Positions 8,031 to 18,632 of a stretch of 64,000 nt of DNA are shown in pieces. The DNA comes from Romboutsia sp. CE17 (lineage in GTDB: Bacteria > Bacillota > Clostridia > Peptostreptococcales > Peptostreptococcaceae): contig NZ_CP051144.1 in assembly GCF_012317385.1 (NCBI RefSeq), positions 1,116,001-1,180,000 of the forward strand, read 5' to 3'. Each line of letters opens with the position of its first letter. The first letter of the stretch is position 1. The notes beneath the pieces are model-generated. The model made no database searches, was not told where the DNA came from, and worked only from the letters and a program-made list of their open reading frames with translations. A program made the position numbers and the translations under genes.

Positions 8031-10343
8031 ATGATTTACGCAAAGTCAAGTCCAGTAGAAACTTTAAGAGAACACACAGACGCTCTTATTGAACAACTTA
8101 AATTATTAAAAAATCAATATGGAGAAAATATAAATAGTTTAGATTATATAAATGAAGACGAGTTTTGGAAACTGTTAGATATAATTGTAGAGTTTCATGA
8201 TGTAGGTAAGGCGTTTTCACCATTTCAAAAGTTGATAAGAGATAATATGGATGTGAAACTAGATGAGCCAGAAGTTATAACTCATTTAGAAAATAACGTA
8301 AATCATAATTATATTTCTCCTGCTTTTATAAAGTATAAGGATTTAGGAATAAAAGATAAAGATTTAAGAGCTGTATTAAATCAAGCTATTGTATATCATC
8401 ATGAAAGAGATATATTTATAGATGAAGATTTTAAAAATCTAGTACAGAAAGTATTAGATGAAGATTTAATAAATAAAGTAGATGAAATTAAAGAAGACTT
8501 TAATATTAAGTATCCTATAAAAACTAAAAAACTAAGTAGTTCATACTTGGATACAGTAGAAAAAAGAGTAAACAATAAACATCCACATTATAAGCTATAC
8601 ATAATGTTAAAAGGATTACTACATAAATTAGATCATAGTGCATCAGCTCATGAATTGATAGAAGTGGACTACGATAAACACATTGGAAAATATACAGAAG
8701 AATTTATATTAAATCAGTACAATGGATTAAGAGATGTTCAAAAATTTGCAAAAGAAAATACTGATAAAAATGTTATGCTAATAGCATCTACAGGTATGGG
8801 AAAAACAGAAACTGCATTGATATGGATAAATGAAGATAAATCATTTTTTACACTACCTCTTAGAGTTAGTATAAATGCTTTATTCGATAGAGTATCAGGA
8901 ATAAAAGATAATAGTGGTGATGAATATAAGTATGCAGGTCTACTACACTCAACAAGTATAGACTATCTAGAGGAAAATAACTATGAAGATTCAAAACAAA
9001 TAACAGATTTATCAAAACTTATGTCTAAAAAGCTTACATTTTCTACAATAGATCAAATATTCAAGTTTCCATTTATGTATAAAGGTTATGAAAAAATATA
9101 TGCAACCTTAGCATATTCAAAAGTAGTAATAGATGAAATTCAAGCATACTCACCAGAAATAGCAGCAGTTCTTATAAAAGGGCTTGAAATGATTTATAAA
9201 ATAGGTGGAAAATTTATGATAATGACAGCTACTATGCCTACTATATATAGAGATGAAATGAAAGAAAGAGGTTTGTGTGATGAGAATTTAGCAACTGCTA
9301 TATTTAACACAGATAAAATAAGACATAACATAGTGCTTAAAGATGAATCTATAAATAATAATCTTGAGTCAATAACTAGAGAAGGACTTAATAAAAAGGT
9401 ACTTATAATAGTAAATACAGTTAAAAGTGCAATTGAAAAATATGAAAAAATAGAAGAAATAATAGCAAATAATAACTTAGATATAGATTTAAATTTACTA
9501 CATTCTATGTATATACAAGAAGATAGAAGTAAGCTTGAAAAAGCTATAAAAGATTTTGCAGGAAGTGATAAACATGGTATTTGGATTACTACTCAATTAG
9601 TAGAGGCATCACTTGATATAGATTTTGATATATTACATACAGAAATATCAACTCTAGATAGTTTGTTCCAAAGATTTGGTAGATGTAATAGAGCAGGAAA
9701 AAAAGAAATAGATAATCCTAATGTATTTATATATACAGAAGAAGCTCAAGGCATAGGAACTATATATGATGAAGAAATAGTCAATAAAGGTATAGACTTA
9801 TTAAAAGAGTATATAAATGATGATATATCATTAAAAATAAAAGAAGATGATAAAGTAAAAATGGTAGAAATACTATATTCAAAAGAAAATCTAAAAAATA
9901 CAGAGTTTTATAAAAAGTTTAAAAAGGCTCTAGAAATATTAGATACAATGCCTCCATATAGTGTGAGTTCAAATGATGCTCAAAAAATATTGAGAAACAT
10001 TGATGCATATACAGTTATACCTAGAGAAATATACGATAGAATAGAAGATACATTAATAGAAGATTACAGATCACTTGGTGAAAAATTAAGTATAGCGTAT
10101 AACAATAAAGATAAAAAAATGATAACTATATTAAAGGATAAAAGAAGAAGTATAAGACAAGCAATTACAAAGAAGACGGTAAGTGTATCAGCATATAAAG
10201 TTAGAGATAAGAGTCTTGTTACAGATATTAATATAAAAGGGCTAGATGATTTGAAAATACTAGAGTATCAATATAATATGGATGAGGAAACTTTAAAAGG
10301 AAAGGGTGTACTCATAGGAGAAGAACTATCTCAATTTATATAA
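8031..10343 (+). CDS. cas3: CRISPR helicase-nuclease Cas3
   Basis: Cas3 is recruited by target-bound Cascade to nick, unwind and degrade the DNA. The HD nuclease domain is N-terminal (H15, H56-D57 in FHDVGK, H123-H124). The SF2 helicase follows: Walker A ASTGMGKTE near residue 252, the DExH-type box DEIQ near 367, TATMP near 397 and motif VI QRFGRCNRAG near 547. All key residues are present at 770 residues, so the effector looks active. The RBS is AGGGGGG. A CRISPR-repeat-like sequence lies in the 60-base gap to cas4. Confidence 0.95.
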   Translation: MIYAKSSPVETLREHTDALIEQLKLLKNQYGENINSLDYINEDEFWKLLDIIVEFHDVGKAFSPFQKLIRDNMDVKLDEPEVITHLENNVNHNYISPAFIKYKDLGIKDKDLRAVLNQAIVYHHERDIFIDEDFKNLVQKVLDEDLINKVDEIKEDFNIKYPIKTKKLSSSYLDTVEKRVNNKHPHYKLYIMLKGLLHKLDHSASAHELIEVDYDKHIGKYTEEFILNQYNGLRDVQKFAKENTDKNVMLIASTGMGKTETALIWINEDKSFFTLPLRVSINALFDRVSGIKDNSGDEYKYAGLLHSTSIDYLEENNYEDSKQITDLSKLMSKKLTFSTIDQIFKFPFMYKGYEKIYATLAYSKVVIDEIQAYSPEIAAVLIKGLEMIYKIGGKFMIMTATMPTIYRDEMKERGLCDENLATAIFNTDKIRHNIVLKDESINNNLESITREGLNKKVLIIVNTVKSAIEKYEKIEEIIANNNLDIDLNLLHSMYIQEDRSKLEKAIKDFAGSDKHGIWITTQLVEASLDIDFDILHTEISTLDSLFQRFGRCNRAGKKEIDNPNVFIYTEEAQGIGTIYDEEIVNKGIDLLKEYINDDISLKIKEDDKVKMVEILYSKENLKNTEFYKKFKKALEILDTMPPYSVSSNDAQKILRNIDAYTVIPREIYDRIEDTLIEDYRSLGEKLSIAYNNKDKKMITILKDKRRSIRQAITKKTVSVSAYKVRDKSLVTDINIKGLDDLKILEYQYNMDEETLKGKGVLIGEELSQFI

Positions 10344-10353
10344 AGAAATAAAT

Positions 10354-10382
10354 TTTTATATTAACTATGTGGCTAATAATTT
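10354..10382 (+). repeat. Solitary CRISPR-repeat-like sequence between cas3 and cas4
   Basis: Bases 10355-10373 (TTTTATATTAACTATGTGG) are identical to positions 2-20 of the array repeat; the following nine bases match only at four positions. The total is 23 of 29. The missing part is the 3' end that becomes the 5' tag of crRNAs, so normal processing by Cas6 here is doubtful. It lies in the cas3-cas4 gap, 2 kb from the array. It could be a fossil repeat, a Cas6 or Cascade binding site in the cas mRNA, or part of a regulatory crRNA-like RNA. No second repeat is seen near it. Confidence 0.75.
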
Positions 10383-10403
10383 TACTAAAGAGAAGGTGAA
10401 ATC

Positions 10404-10925
10404 ATGTCCATAGATTTAGAAGACTTAAAAGTACAAGGGGTAAAAATAAACTATTACTATGTCTGTAAAAGAAAACTATGGTTATTTTCAAAAGGGATAA
10501 CTATGGAGCAAAACAGTAGTAGAGTGGAAATTGGAAAAACAGTACATGAAAACTCATATAAAAAAGTAAAGAATAAAGAAATGTTAATAGATGATATATT
10601 AAAACTAGATATTATTCAGGGTGATTATGTAAGAGAAGTTAAAATAAGCTCAAAAATGCAAGAAGCTGATGAAATGCAACTTTACTATTATTTATACTAC
10701 TTGAAAAAAGTATTAGGTATAGAGAAAAAAGGTACTATCAATTATGTAAAAGAAAAGAAGCAGGAAGAATTAATTTTAACTAAAGAAATAGAAGAAAAAA
10801 TAGAAAATACATTAATTGATATTAAAAAGTTATCTAAAGAATTATCTCCTCCTAAACTAGTAAAATTACCATATTGCACTAAATGTGCATATTATGAGTT
10901 TTGTTTTGCTAAGGAGGAAATATAA
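10404..10925 (+). CDS. cas4: CRISPR adaptation exonuclease Cas4
   Basis: Cas4 is a RecB-like nuclease with a 4Fe-4S cluster that trims prespacers and selects for the PAM during spacer uptake. The cluster ligands are visible as C21 (YYVCKRKLWLF) and C158, C161 and C167 (PYCTKCAYYEFC). The length of 173 residues is normal. The RBS is AGAAGGTG. Its stop overlaps the cas1 start by one base (TAATG), so the two are translationally coupled. Confidence 0.93.
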   Translation: MSIDLEDLKVQGVKINYYYVCKRKLWLFSKGITMEQNSSRVEIGKTVHENSYKKVKNKEMLIDDILKLDIIQGDYVREVKISSKMQEADEMQLYYYLYYLKKVLGIEKKGTINYVKEKKQEELILTKEIEEKIENTLIDIKKLSKELSPPKLVKLPYCTKCAYYEFCFAKEEI

Positions 10926-11905
10926 TGTCTAAAGATTATTATATAATAAGTAACGGAAGCATAAAAAGAAAAGATAATACGGTATATTATTATGACCTAG
11001 ATGGTGATAAAAAAGCATTACCTATAGAGTTAGTAGATGATATACATGTATATGGTGAAGTAGATTTAAATACAAAATTAATTAACTACATAAGTAAATA
11101 CGGAGTAATGCTACATTTTTATAATTATTATGGTTATTACAGTGGAACATATTATCCAAGAAAGAAAAATGTATCTGGATTTAGTTTAGTATGTCAGTCA
11201 GCATGTTATTTAGATGAATATGAAAGAATATATTTAGCTAAGTCCTTTATACAAAGTGCAGCACATCATATACTTAGAAATATGAGATACTATAAAGTTG
11301 ATGAATATCTAATAGAAACTATAAAAAAAGAAGTTAATAATATTGATGAAGCTAAAGATATAGCTGATTTAATGGGTAGAGAAGGTAGAATCAGAAAAAC
11401 ATATTATAAATCATTTAATCAAATTCTTAAAAATGGATTTGAATTCGATAAAAGAGAAAAAAGACCACCCAAAGATCCAATTAATGCACTTATGTCCTTT
11501 GGTAATAGTATCATGTATACTAATGTTTTAAGTGAAATATATAAGACACAGTTAGATCCAACAATAAGTTTTTTACATGAGCCTTCAACAAAAAGATTTT
11601 CGCTAAGTTTGGATATTGCAGAGATTTTTAAGCCATTGATAATTGACCCAATAATATTTAGTTTGGTAAATAATAAGAGAATAAATAAAAAAGATTTTGT
11701 TTATGAAGAAGATATATGCTATTTAAGTGAAAGTGGAAAGAAAAAATTTTTACAAGATTTTGAAAGAAAGATGCAGACTACTATAAAACATAGACATTTA
11801 AATAGAAAAGTATCATATAGAACATTTATTAGATTAGAGTGCTATAAGCTTATTAAGCATTTTATAAAAGATGAAAAATATAAAGTATTAAAGGCATGGT
11901 GGTAG
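10925..11905 (+). CDS. cas1: CRISPR integrase Cas1
   Basis: Cas1 with Cas2 inserts new spacers at the leader end of the array. The metal-binding residues expected for the family are present: E153 (MGREGRIRK), H218 (FLHEPSTKRFSL) and D230 (SLSLDIAEIF). The length of 326 residues is typical of type I-B. The RBS AGGAGG lies inside the end of cas4. An intact integrase is consistent with a very large array. Confidence 0.95.
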   Translation: MSKDYYIISNGSIKRKDNTVYYYDLDGDKKALPIELVDDIHVYGEVDLNTKLINYISKYGVMLHFYNYYGYYSGTYYPRKKNVSGFSLVCQSACYLDEYERIYLAKSFIQSAAHHILRNMRYYKVDEYLIETIKKEVNNIDEAKDIADLMGREGRIRKTYYKSFNQILKNGFEFDKREKRPPKDPINALMSFGNSIMYTNVLSEIYKTQLDPTISFLHEPSTKRFSLSLDIAEIFKPLIIDPIIFSLVNNKRINKKDFVYEEDICYLSESGKKKFLQDFERKMQTTIKHRHLNRKVSYRTFIRLECYKLIKHFIKDEKYKVLKAWW

Positions 11906-11906
11906 T

Positions 11907-12173
11907 ATGTTTGTTATAATTACTTATGATATTGTGGAGGCTAAAGCTCTTAATAGATCAAGAAAGATTTTGAAAAAGTACTTAACATGGACACAAAATT
12001 CTGTATTTGAAGGTGAGATAACAGATAGTAAGCTACATAAATGTATTTCAGAAATAAGAAATGTTATAGATAAAAATGAAGATTCTATTTATGTTTATGA
12101 GATAAAGAATCCTAATAATGTAGAGAAAAAATCATACGGTGTTCATAAAAATTTTGATGAGATGTTTTTATAG
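11907..12173 (+). CDS. cas2: CRISPR adaptation protein Cas2
   Basis: A small ferredoxin-fold protein of 88 residues that bridges two Cas1 dimers. The N-terminal strand MFVIITYDIVE carries the conserved Asp (D8). It starts one base after the cas1 stop with the RBS in the cas1 end (GGTGGTAG), so it is coupled to cas1. It is the last cas gene; the leader begins right after its stop. Confidence 0.95.
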   Translation: MFVIITYDIVEAKALNRSRKILKKYLTWTQNSVFEGEITDSKLHKCISEIRNVIDKNEDSIYVYEIKNPNNVEKKSYGVHKNFDEMFL

Positions 12174-12355
12174 TTTGCAGTGAGGTATATTTATGGTAAT
12201 ATTACTTGTAAGTGTTGTGAATAGTGAGTTATAAGTATATATTTTAAAATTTTATTTTTCTTTATATAAACTTCACTGCAAATCTAGAATAAAAACATAT
12301 TATTTTGATTCTAGGAATAAGATATTTCAACATTTTGAAGAGATAATTTTTTGGG
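12174..12355 (+). promoter_or_regulatory. CRISPR leader
   Basis: These 182 bases lie between the cas2 stop and the first repeat and hold no gene. Two inverted repeats stand out: TTTGCAGTGA (12174-12183) with TCACTGCAAA (12273-12282), and CTAGAAT (12284-12290) with ATTCTAG (12308-12314). A weak promoter for the array could be TTGTAA (12206-12211) and TATAAG (12230-12235), 18 bp apart. The leader assignment rests on the position next to cas2 and on the only altered repeat being at the opposite end. The inverted repeats may place Cas1-Cas2 or a bending protein, or form a hairpin that ends the cas transcript. Confidence 0.75.
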
Positions 12356-15300
12356 GTTTTATATTAACTATGTGGTATGTAAATATGATTTAGAGAATGA
12401 AGATTATTTTATTAATATTGGTTTTATATTAACTATGTGGTATGTAAATAGATTAAGGCAAGTTAAGTTTTTAAAAAGTGGATATAGTTTTATATTAACT
12501 ATGTGGTATGTAAATTGTGATAATATTATGAACTATATACAAGAAAACTTTTGTTTTATATTAACTATGTGGTATGTAAATTCAGAATCATACCAAACGT
12601 TTATACAATCTTCTTCAAAGTTTTATATTAACTATGTGGTATGTAAATCCGATATATACATCTTGAACTTTATTCTTATTTTCAAGTTTTATATTAACTA
12701 TGTGGTATGTAAATAGTTATAACACTTTAGCTAAAAGGATGAGAGTGTCAAAGTTTTATATTAACTATGTGGTATGTAAATTAACTTGCAACTTTACTCA
12801 TAATGCTATGAAGCTTTTCGTTTTATATTAACTATGTGGTATGTAAATATGTGTGGTAAAAAAATAGGGAAAATAGTAGATTAAAGTTTTATATTAACTA
12901 TGTGGTATGTAAATCCTATAATATCACCTAAAGTTGTTTTAGGTTCTCCTAGTTTTATATTAACTATGTGGTATGTAAATGTATTTACTAGAAATATACC
13001 AGCTAATGAAACTGAAAGTTTTATATTAACTATGTGGTATGTAAATAATGATATTAATATATGTTTTAGGGTTATATATCCTGTTTTATATTAACTATGT
13101 GGTATGTAAATTTTTTAAACTTAGATTCTTTAATTCCTGTTAAGTGTGTTTTATATTAACTATGTGGTATGTAAATATTTTAAGTTCTAAACTATATGGA
13201 TTTTCTAATATTGGTTTTATATTAACTATGTGGTATGTAAATTATATTTTCATTGTAGCTTCTACACCTAACTCATCAAGTTTTATATTAACTATGTGGT
13301 ATGTAAATTTTGCCAACCCGTTAATGCATAGCCATGTTCATTAAAGTTTTATATTAACTATGTGGTATGTAAATAGTAATTCTCTTAATTGTGGATTGTC
13401 AACTAATATTGTTTTATATTAACTATGTGGTATGTAAATTTTTCTTTTTCTGTGTTACTTTCAGTTCCAACGTCTTGGTTTTATATTAACTATGTGGTAT
13501 GTAAATATTATGTATATTTAAAATGTATTTTCTATGTTATCCTAGTTTTATATTAACTATGTGGTATGTAAATCAACTAGAAAAATATATTTATTTTCAA
13601 GAATACTTTTGTTTTATATTAACTATGTGGTATGTAAATCTTTTATTAAGAACATGAATATTAGTATTATCTCTAAGTTTTATATTAACTATGTGGTATG
13701 TAAATTAGCAACTATTTCAGTTTCATTTGCTGGTATATTTCGTTTTATATTAACTATGTGGTATGTAAATCTTTTATTAAAAGATACCTTTAATTGTCTT
13801 GATTCATGTTTTATATTAACTATGTGGTATGTAAATTTTACTAGAAGCTTATTTATATAATCCGGTCTTGCAGTTTTATATTAACTATGTGGTATGTAAA
13901 TAGTGAAATTGAAGAACTTATAGGTGGGTTCATTGATGGTTTTATATTAACTATGTGGTATGTAAATATATCTAAAGATTTAGAATATAAATTAAAAACT
14001 TTAGCGTTTTATATTAACTATGTGGTATGTAAATAGATTTAATCAAATCTATATAATTCCCTCAATAATTCGTTTTATATTAACTATGTGGTATGTAAAT
14101 AAATCTATTTCAAGGCAATTTCCAAGGTTGCTGGGAGAGTTTTATATTAACTATGTGGTATGTAAATTACGTATATATTACCAACTAACGCCTTTTTACC
14201 CATGTTTTATATTAACTATGTGGTATGTAAATTACCTAATAAAATAATTTTAAAATTATCAAACTTATTGTTTTATATTAACTATGTGGTATGTAAATAT
14301 CGTATGTGATATATTCATTTTACATCTACCTATTAGTTTTATATTAACTATGTGGTATGTAAATTTATTATTACATCTTCAAAAGTATTAATATCTATAT
14401 GAGTTTTATATTAACTATGTGGTATGTAAATTAAAAGTAAAACTTTATAGGACAACATAGAAAATTAAGTTTTATATTAACTATGTGGTATGTAAATGTT
14501 TATATGGCAAAACTGTAGTGATTTTCTTATAAACGTTTTATATTAACTATGTGGTATGTAAATTTTAAAACCAAGTACTTGTAAAACGAGAGGGAGTTAC
14601 AGTTTTATATTAACTATGTGGTATGTAAATTAGATAAAGTTATGACTAAGAAGGAAAATTGTACATAGTTTTATATTAACTATGTGGTATGTAAATTATA
14701 TACTCGTACCATGAATACGAAGAATTAAGAACTGGTTTTATATTAACTATGTGGTATGTAAATCTAAATTAATTATGATGACATACTACGCATCTATCAT
14801 GTTTTATATTAACTATGTGGTATGTAAATGTAATTGATATATAATTATCTTAAAGGGGTGATTATAGTTTTATATTAACTATGTGGTATGTAAATATTTA
14901 CACAGCAAACTCTAAAATACCATGTTTCATCGTTTTATATTAACTATGTGGTATGTAAATTAGAAACACTTCTAGTAAGGTTTTAGCTATTAAGAATGTT
15001 TTATATTAACTATGTGGTATGTAAATATAAACAACGAATTATTAACTATTGATACAAATACTAGTTTTATATTAACTATGTGGTATGTAAATAATTTTGT
15101 AAGAGCCAACAGATTTAATAATGGTACTAGTTTTATATTAACTATGTGGTATGTAAATTTGTAGAAATCTCATAAGACTCCCATCCTTCATCATCGTTTT
15201 ATATTAACTATGTGGTATGTAAATATAAAATATAAATAAGTATTACTTAATAAGTCTTGTGTTTTATATTAACTATGTGGTATGTAAATTTCTATCAATC

Positions 15301-18300
15301 TATATATTAAATTACCCCATTTGTCAGTTTTATATTAACTATGTGGTATGTAAATTTTTTAGGTAGTCTATGAAAAGGGTTATCTATAAAAGTTTTATAT
15401 TAACTATGTGGTATGTAAATTAAAATTTATTAAATTGTGCTAAAAACTTTATACTATAGTTTTATATTAACTATGTGGTATGTAAATTTTTTATACTTGT
15501 CTTTTTCCTTTGATATATCTTTGTATGTTTTATATTAACTATGTGGTATGTAAATGTTGGTGTTACTAGCATTTTTTTATCATCAATTTCTCGTTTTATA
15601 TTAACTATGTGGTATGTAAATCTTGCAAGTTCGTCTATAGCTTCAAGTATTTCATCATGTTTTATATTAACTATGTGGTATGTAAATATTTATTTCAAGA
15701 TTATATCTGAAACCATAGGAAGCCGTTTTATATTAACTATGTGGTATGTAAATTAAATGAATGTAATAAGCACGAATTGCAACAAGATTAGTTTTATATT
15801 AACTATGTGGTATGTAAATTATTTTTTATTCTTCTGTTTTTATTTTGTATTTATTGTTTTATATTAACTATGTGGTATGTAAATACTTTAGAGTATAAAC
15901 TATATGGATTTTCTAATATTGGTTTTATATTAACTATGTGGTATGTAAATAGGATTGTAAAAAGTATTCTTGAAAATAAATATATTTGTTTTATATTAAC
16001 TATGTGGTATGTAAATCCATTATTACTAGATACTGTAAGAGGTGATGATAAGAGTTTTATATTAACTATGTGGTATGTAAATTTTGAAGTTATTTATATA
16101 AAATTAATTCTTCTGCATAGTTTTATATTAACTATGTGGTATGTAAATATAGATTATCAAATAATTCTGTAAGAGTAGTAAATTGTGTTTTATATTAACT
16201 ATGTGGTATGTAAATCCTTATATCCCGTATTTTTTTCTGTTAAATTGCTTTAGTTTTATATTAACTATGTGGTATGTAAATAATAGCAACTTTTTATATG
16301 ACATAGAAGGTTATCAAGGTTTTATATTAACTATGTGGTATGTAAATCGTTATTTGTATAAAGATAGTAAAGCTTTATTTACTCCGTTTTATATTAACTA
16401 TGTGGTATGTAAATAAAATTATAGAAGGGTTAATAGTATTATTTATCCATAGTTTTATATTAACTATGTGGTATGTAAATACAGTTACCGCACTACCTAG
16501 ATACCCTGTAGCCTTACCAGTTTTATATTAACTATGTGGTATGTAAATTTTAGAGAAAATCAATCAGTATATATAAGGAGAATAAGTTTTATATTAACTA
16601 TGTGGTATGTAAATTCCGTACTTGGGTTCTTAGAAAAAGATAAAATATATACGTTTTATATTAACTATGTGGTATGTAAATTTTGAAAAAATGGGAGTTG
16701 AAGCTATGGCTACTCAGTTTTATATTAACTATGTGGTATGTAAATAGTGAGGTGATAACTCAATGATACCAAAATTGCATACGTTTTATATTAACTATGT
16801 GGTATGTAAATAAGCATTTTCTTTTACTTCTTTATTTACTTTATCTTCGTTTTATATTAACTATGTGGTATGTAAATACAGTTGAAAAAATAACTAAATT
16901 AGGAGAAAAATATGTTTTATATTAACTATGTGGTATGTAAATGTAGCACTTCCAAACGGTAATACTAGGATGCACTTTATGTTTTATATTAACTATGTGG
17001 TATGTAAATCAATGCAGGTGGAGGAGATAGAGGGGAATGTATACACTCGTTTTATATTAACTATGTGGTATGTAAATTAAACTTCTGTGTTAATTATTTT
17101 CATTTTAGCTATTCCGTTTTATATTAACTATGTGGTATGTAAATGGGATAGCACTAGCAAATAAGCTTAATAGCTTTTTATGTTTTATATTAACTATGTG
17201 GTATGTAAATAGTACTTTCTTTAAATATACTATCTAGTAATATAACGTTTTATATTAACTATGTGGTATGTAAATTCCAATTCATTCTATATTTATCATT
17301 CCAACTTCTTGGTTTTATATTAACTATGTGGTATGTAAATATTTTTATAATATATTTTAACTGTTAAACAGTTTTAGTTTTATATTAACTATGTGGTATG
17401 TAAATTCTTTAGGATTGTAATATTTAGATACTTTTACATCTAGTTTTATATTAACTATGTGGTATGTAAATTCATTGATTATTACATAAGCTGGTATTCC
17501 ACTTAACCCGTTTTATATTAACTATGTGGTATGTAAATAAAACATATATTAATATCATTAGGAGTCGATACAAGCGTTTTATATTAACTATGTGGTATGT
17601 AAATAGACAACATAAACAGTTAAGCTATATATTCCAGCTTAGTTTTATATTAACTATGTGGTATGTAAATGCAACTTTTGCAAATTGTTGAAGCTTCTCT
17701 CCGCCAGTGTTTTATATTAACTATGTGGTATGTAAATACCAATTTAACAGAAGAAGATAGAGTACGAGTAATGAGTTTTATATTAACTATGTGGTATGTA
17801 AATCTCTCCCATTACTGAGAGTGTCGGACTATATCTTCATGTTTTATATTAACTATGTGGTATGTAAATTATATTTGGATTATCTTTACTCATATACTTT
17901 TCTATTGTTTTATATTAACTATGTGGTATGTAAATATTTAACACCTAATATGTGCATTAATATATAAGGCAAAGTTTTATATTAACTATGTGGTATGTAA
18001 ATTTAAATATAAAAGACATGGTTTGACCATTAACACCTGTTTTATATTAACTATGTGGTATGTAAATAGCATGTATTTTTAGTTTATATGTAAACAATAG
18101 TAATGTTTTATATTAACTATGTGGTATGTAAATTCAGTTTTTCAAGGACAAACTGTTTAACCTATTTACTGTTTTATATTAACTATGTGGTATGTAAATC
18201 CGATAGTTAAATTATCGGCACGCTTAGGGCTTAATGTGTTTTATATTAACTATGTGGTATGTAAATAATGATTATGAAGTTTATAACGAATTAATAAAAA

Positions 18301-18632
18301 TGTGTTTTATATTAACTATGTGGTATGTAAATATTGAATTATTAATAGAAGAAAATGAAATATTAAAGCGTTTTATATTAACTATGTGGTATGTAAATAG
18401 AGCAGAAACAAATAAAAATTGTCCTTATTCTTTTTGTTTTATATTAACTATGTGGTATGTAAATAGTAATGATGTAATAGACAATGTAGTTAAAGCAAAT
18501 AGTTTTATATTAACTATGTGGTATGTAAATATATGTGGAGGAACTACATATAAAATAAAAACTTGCAGTTTTATATTAACTATGTGGTATGTAAATTATT
18601 TAACATATAAATCTAGTAATATTGATACATTT
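12356..18632 (+). CRISPR. Type I-B CRISPR array, leader-side part (95 repeats)
   Basis: I count 95 copies of a 29-nt repeat (begins GTTTTATATTAACTATG, ends TGGTATGTAAAT), starting at 12356 and with the last at 18568-18596. All copies I read are identical. The period is 64-68 bases, so spacers are 35-39 nt, mostly 36-38. The spacer after the last of these repeats is interrupted at 18632 by an IS256-family element and resumes at 20169. Some spacers contain RBS-like and coding-like stretches as expected of phage DNA. Spacers 13177-13213 and 15885-15921 are related. Open frames across the array are artefacts of the 66-base period. The repeat is the one I know from C. difficile. Confidence 0.98.

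Noticed and set aside
10344-10403. A full CreTA toxin and antitoxin-RNA module in the cas3-cas4 gap
   Set aside because: There is only one degenerate repeat and 60 bases of space, so neither a second repeat nor a toxin frame fits.
13640-13807. Spacers 13640-13676 and 13771-13807 both beginning CTTTTATTAA
   Set aside because: A ten-base AT-rich match is expected by chance among 97 spacers.
13440-17311. Relationship between spacers 13440-13477 and 17276-17311, both ending in TTCCAAC-like TCTTG
   Set aside because: Only about 12 of the last 13 bases agree and the rest is unrelated; chance in AT-rich DNA is likely.
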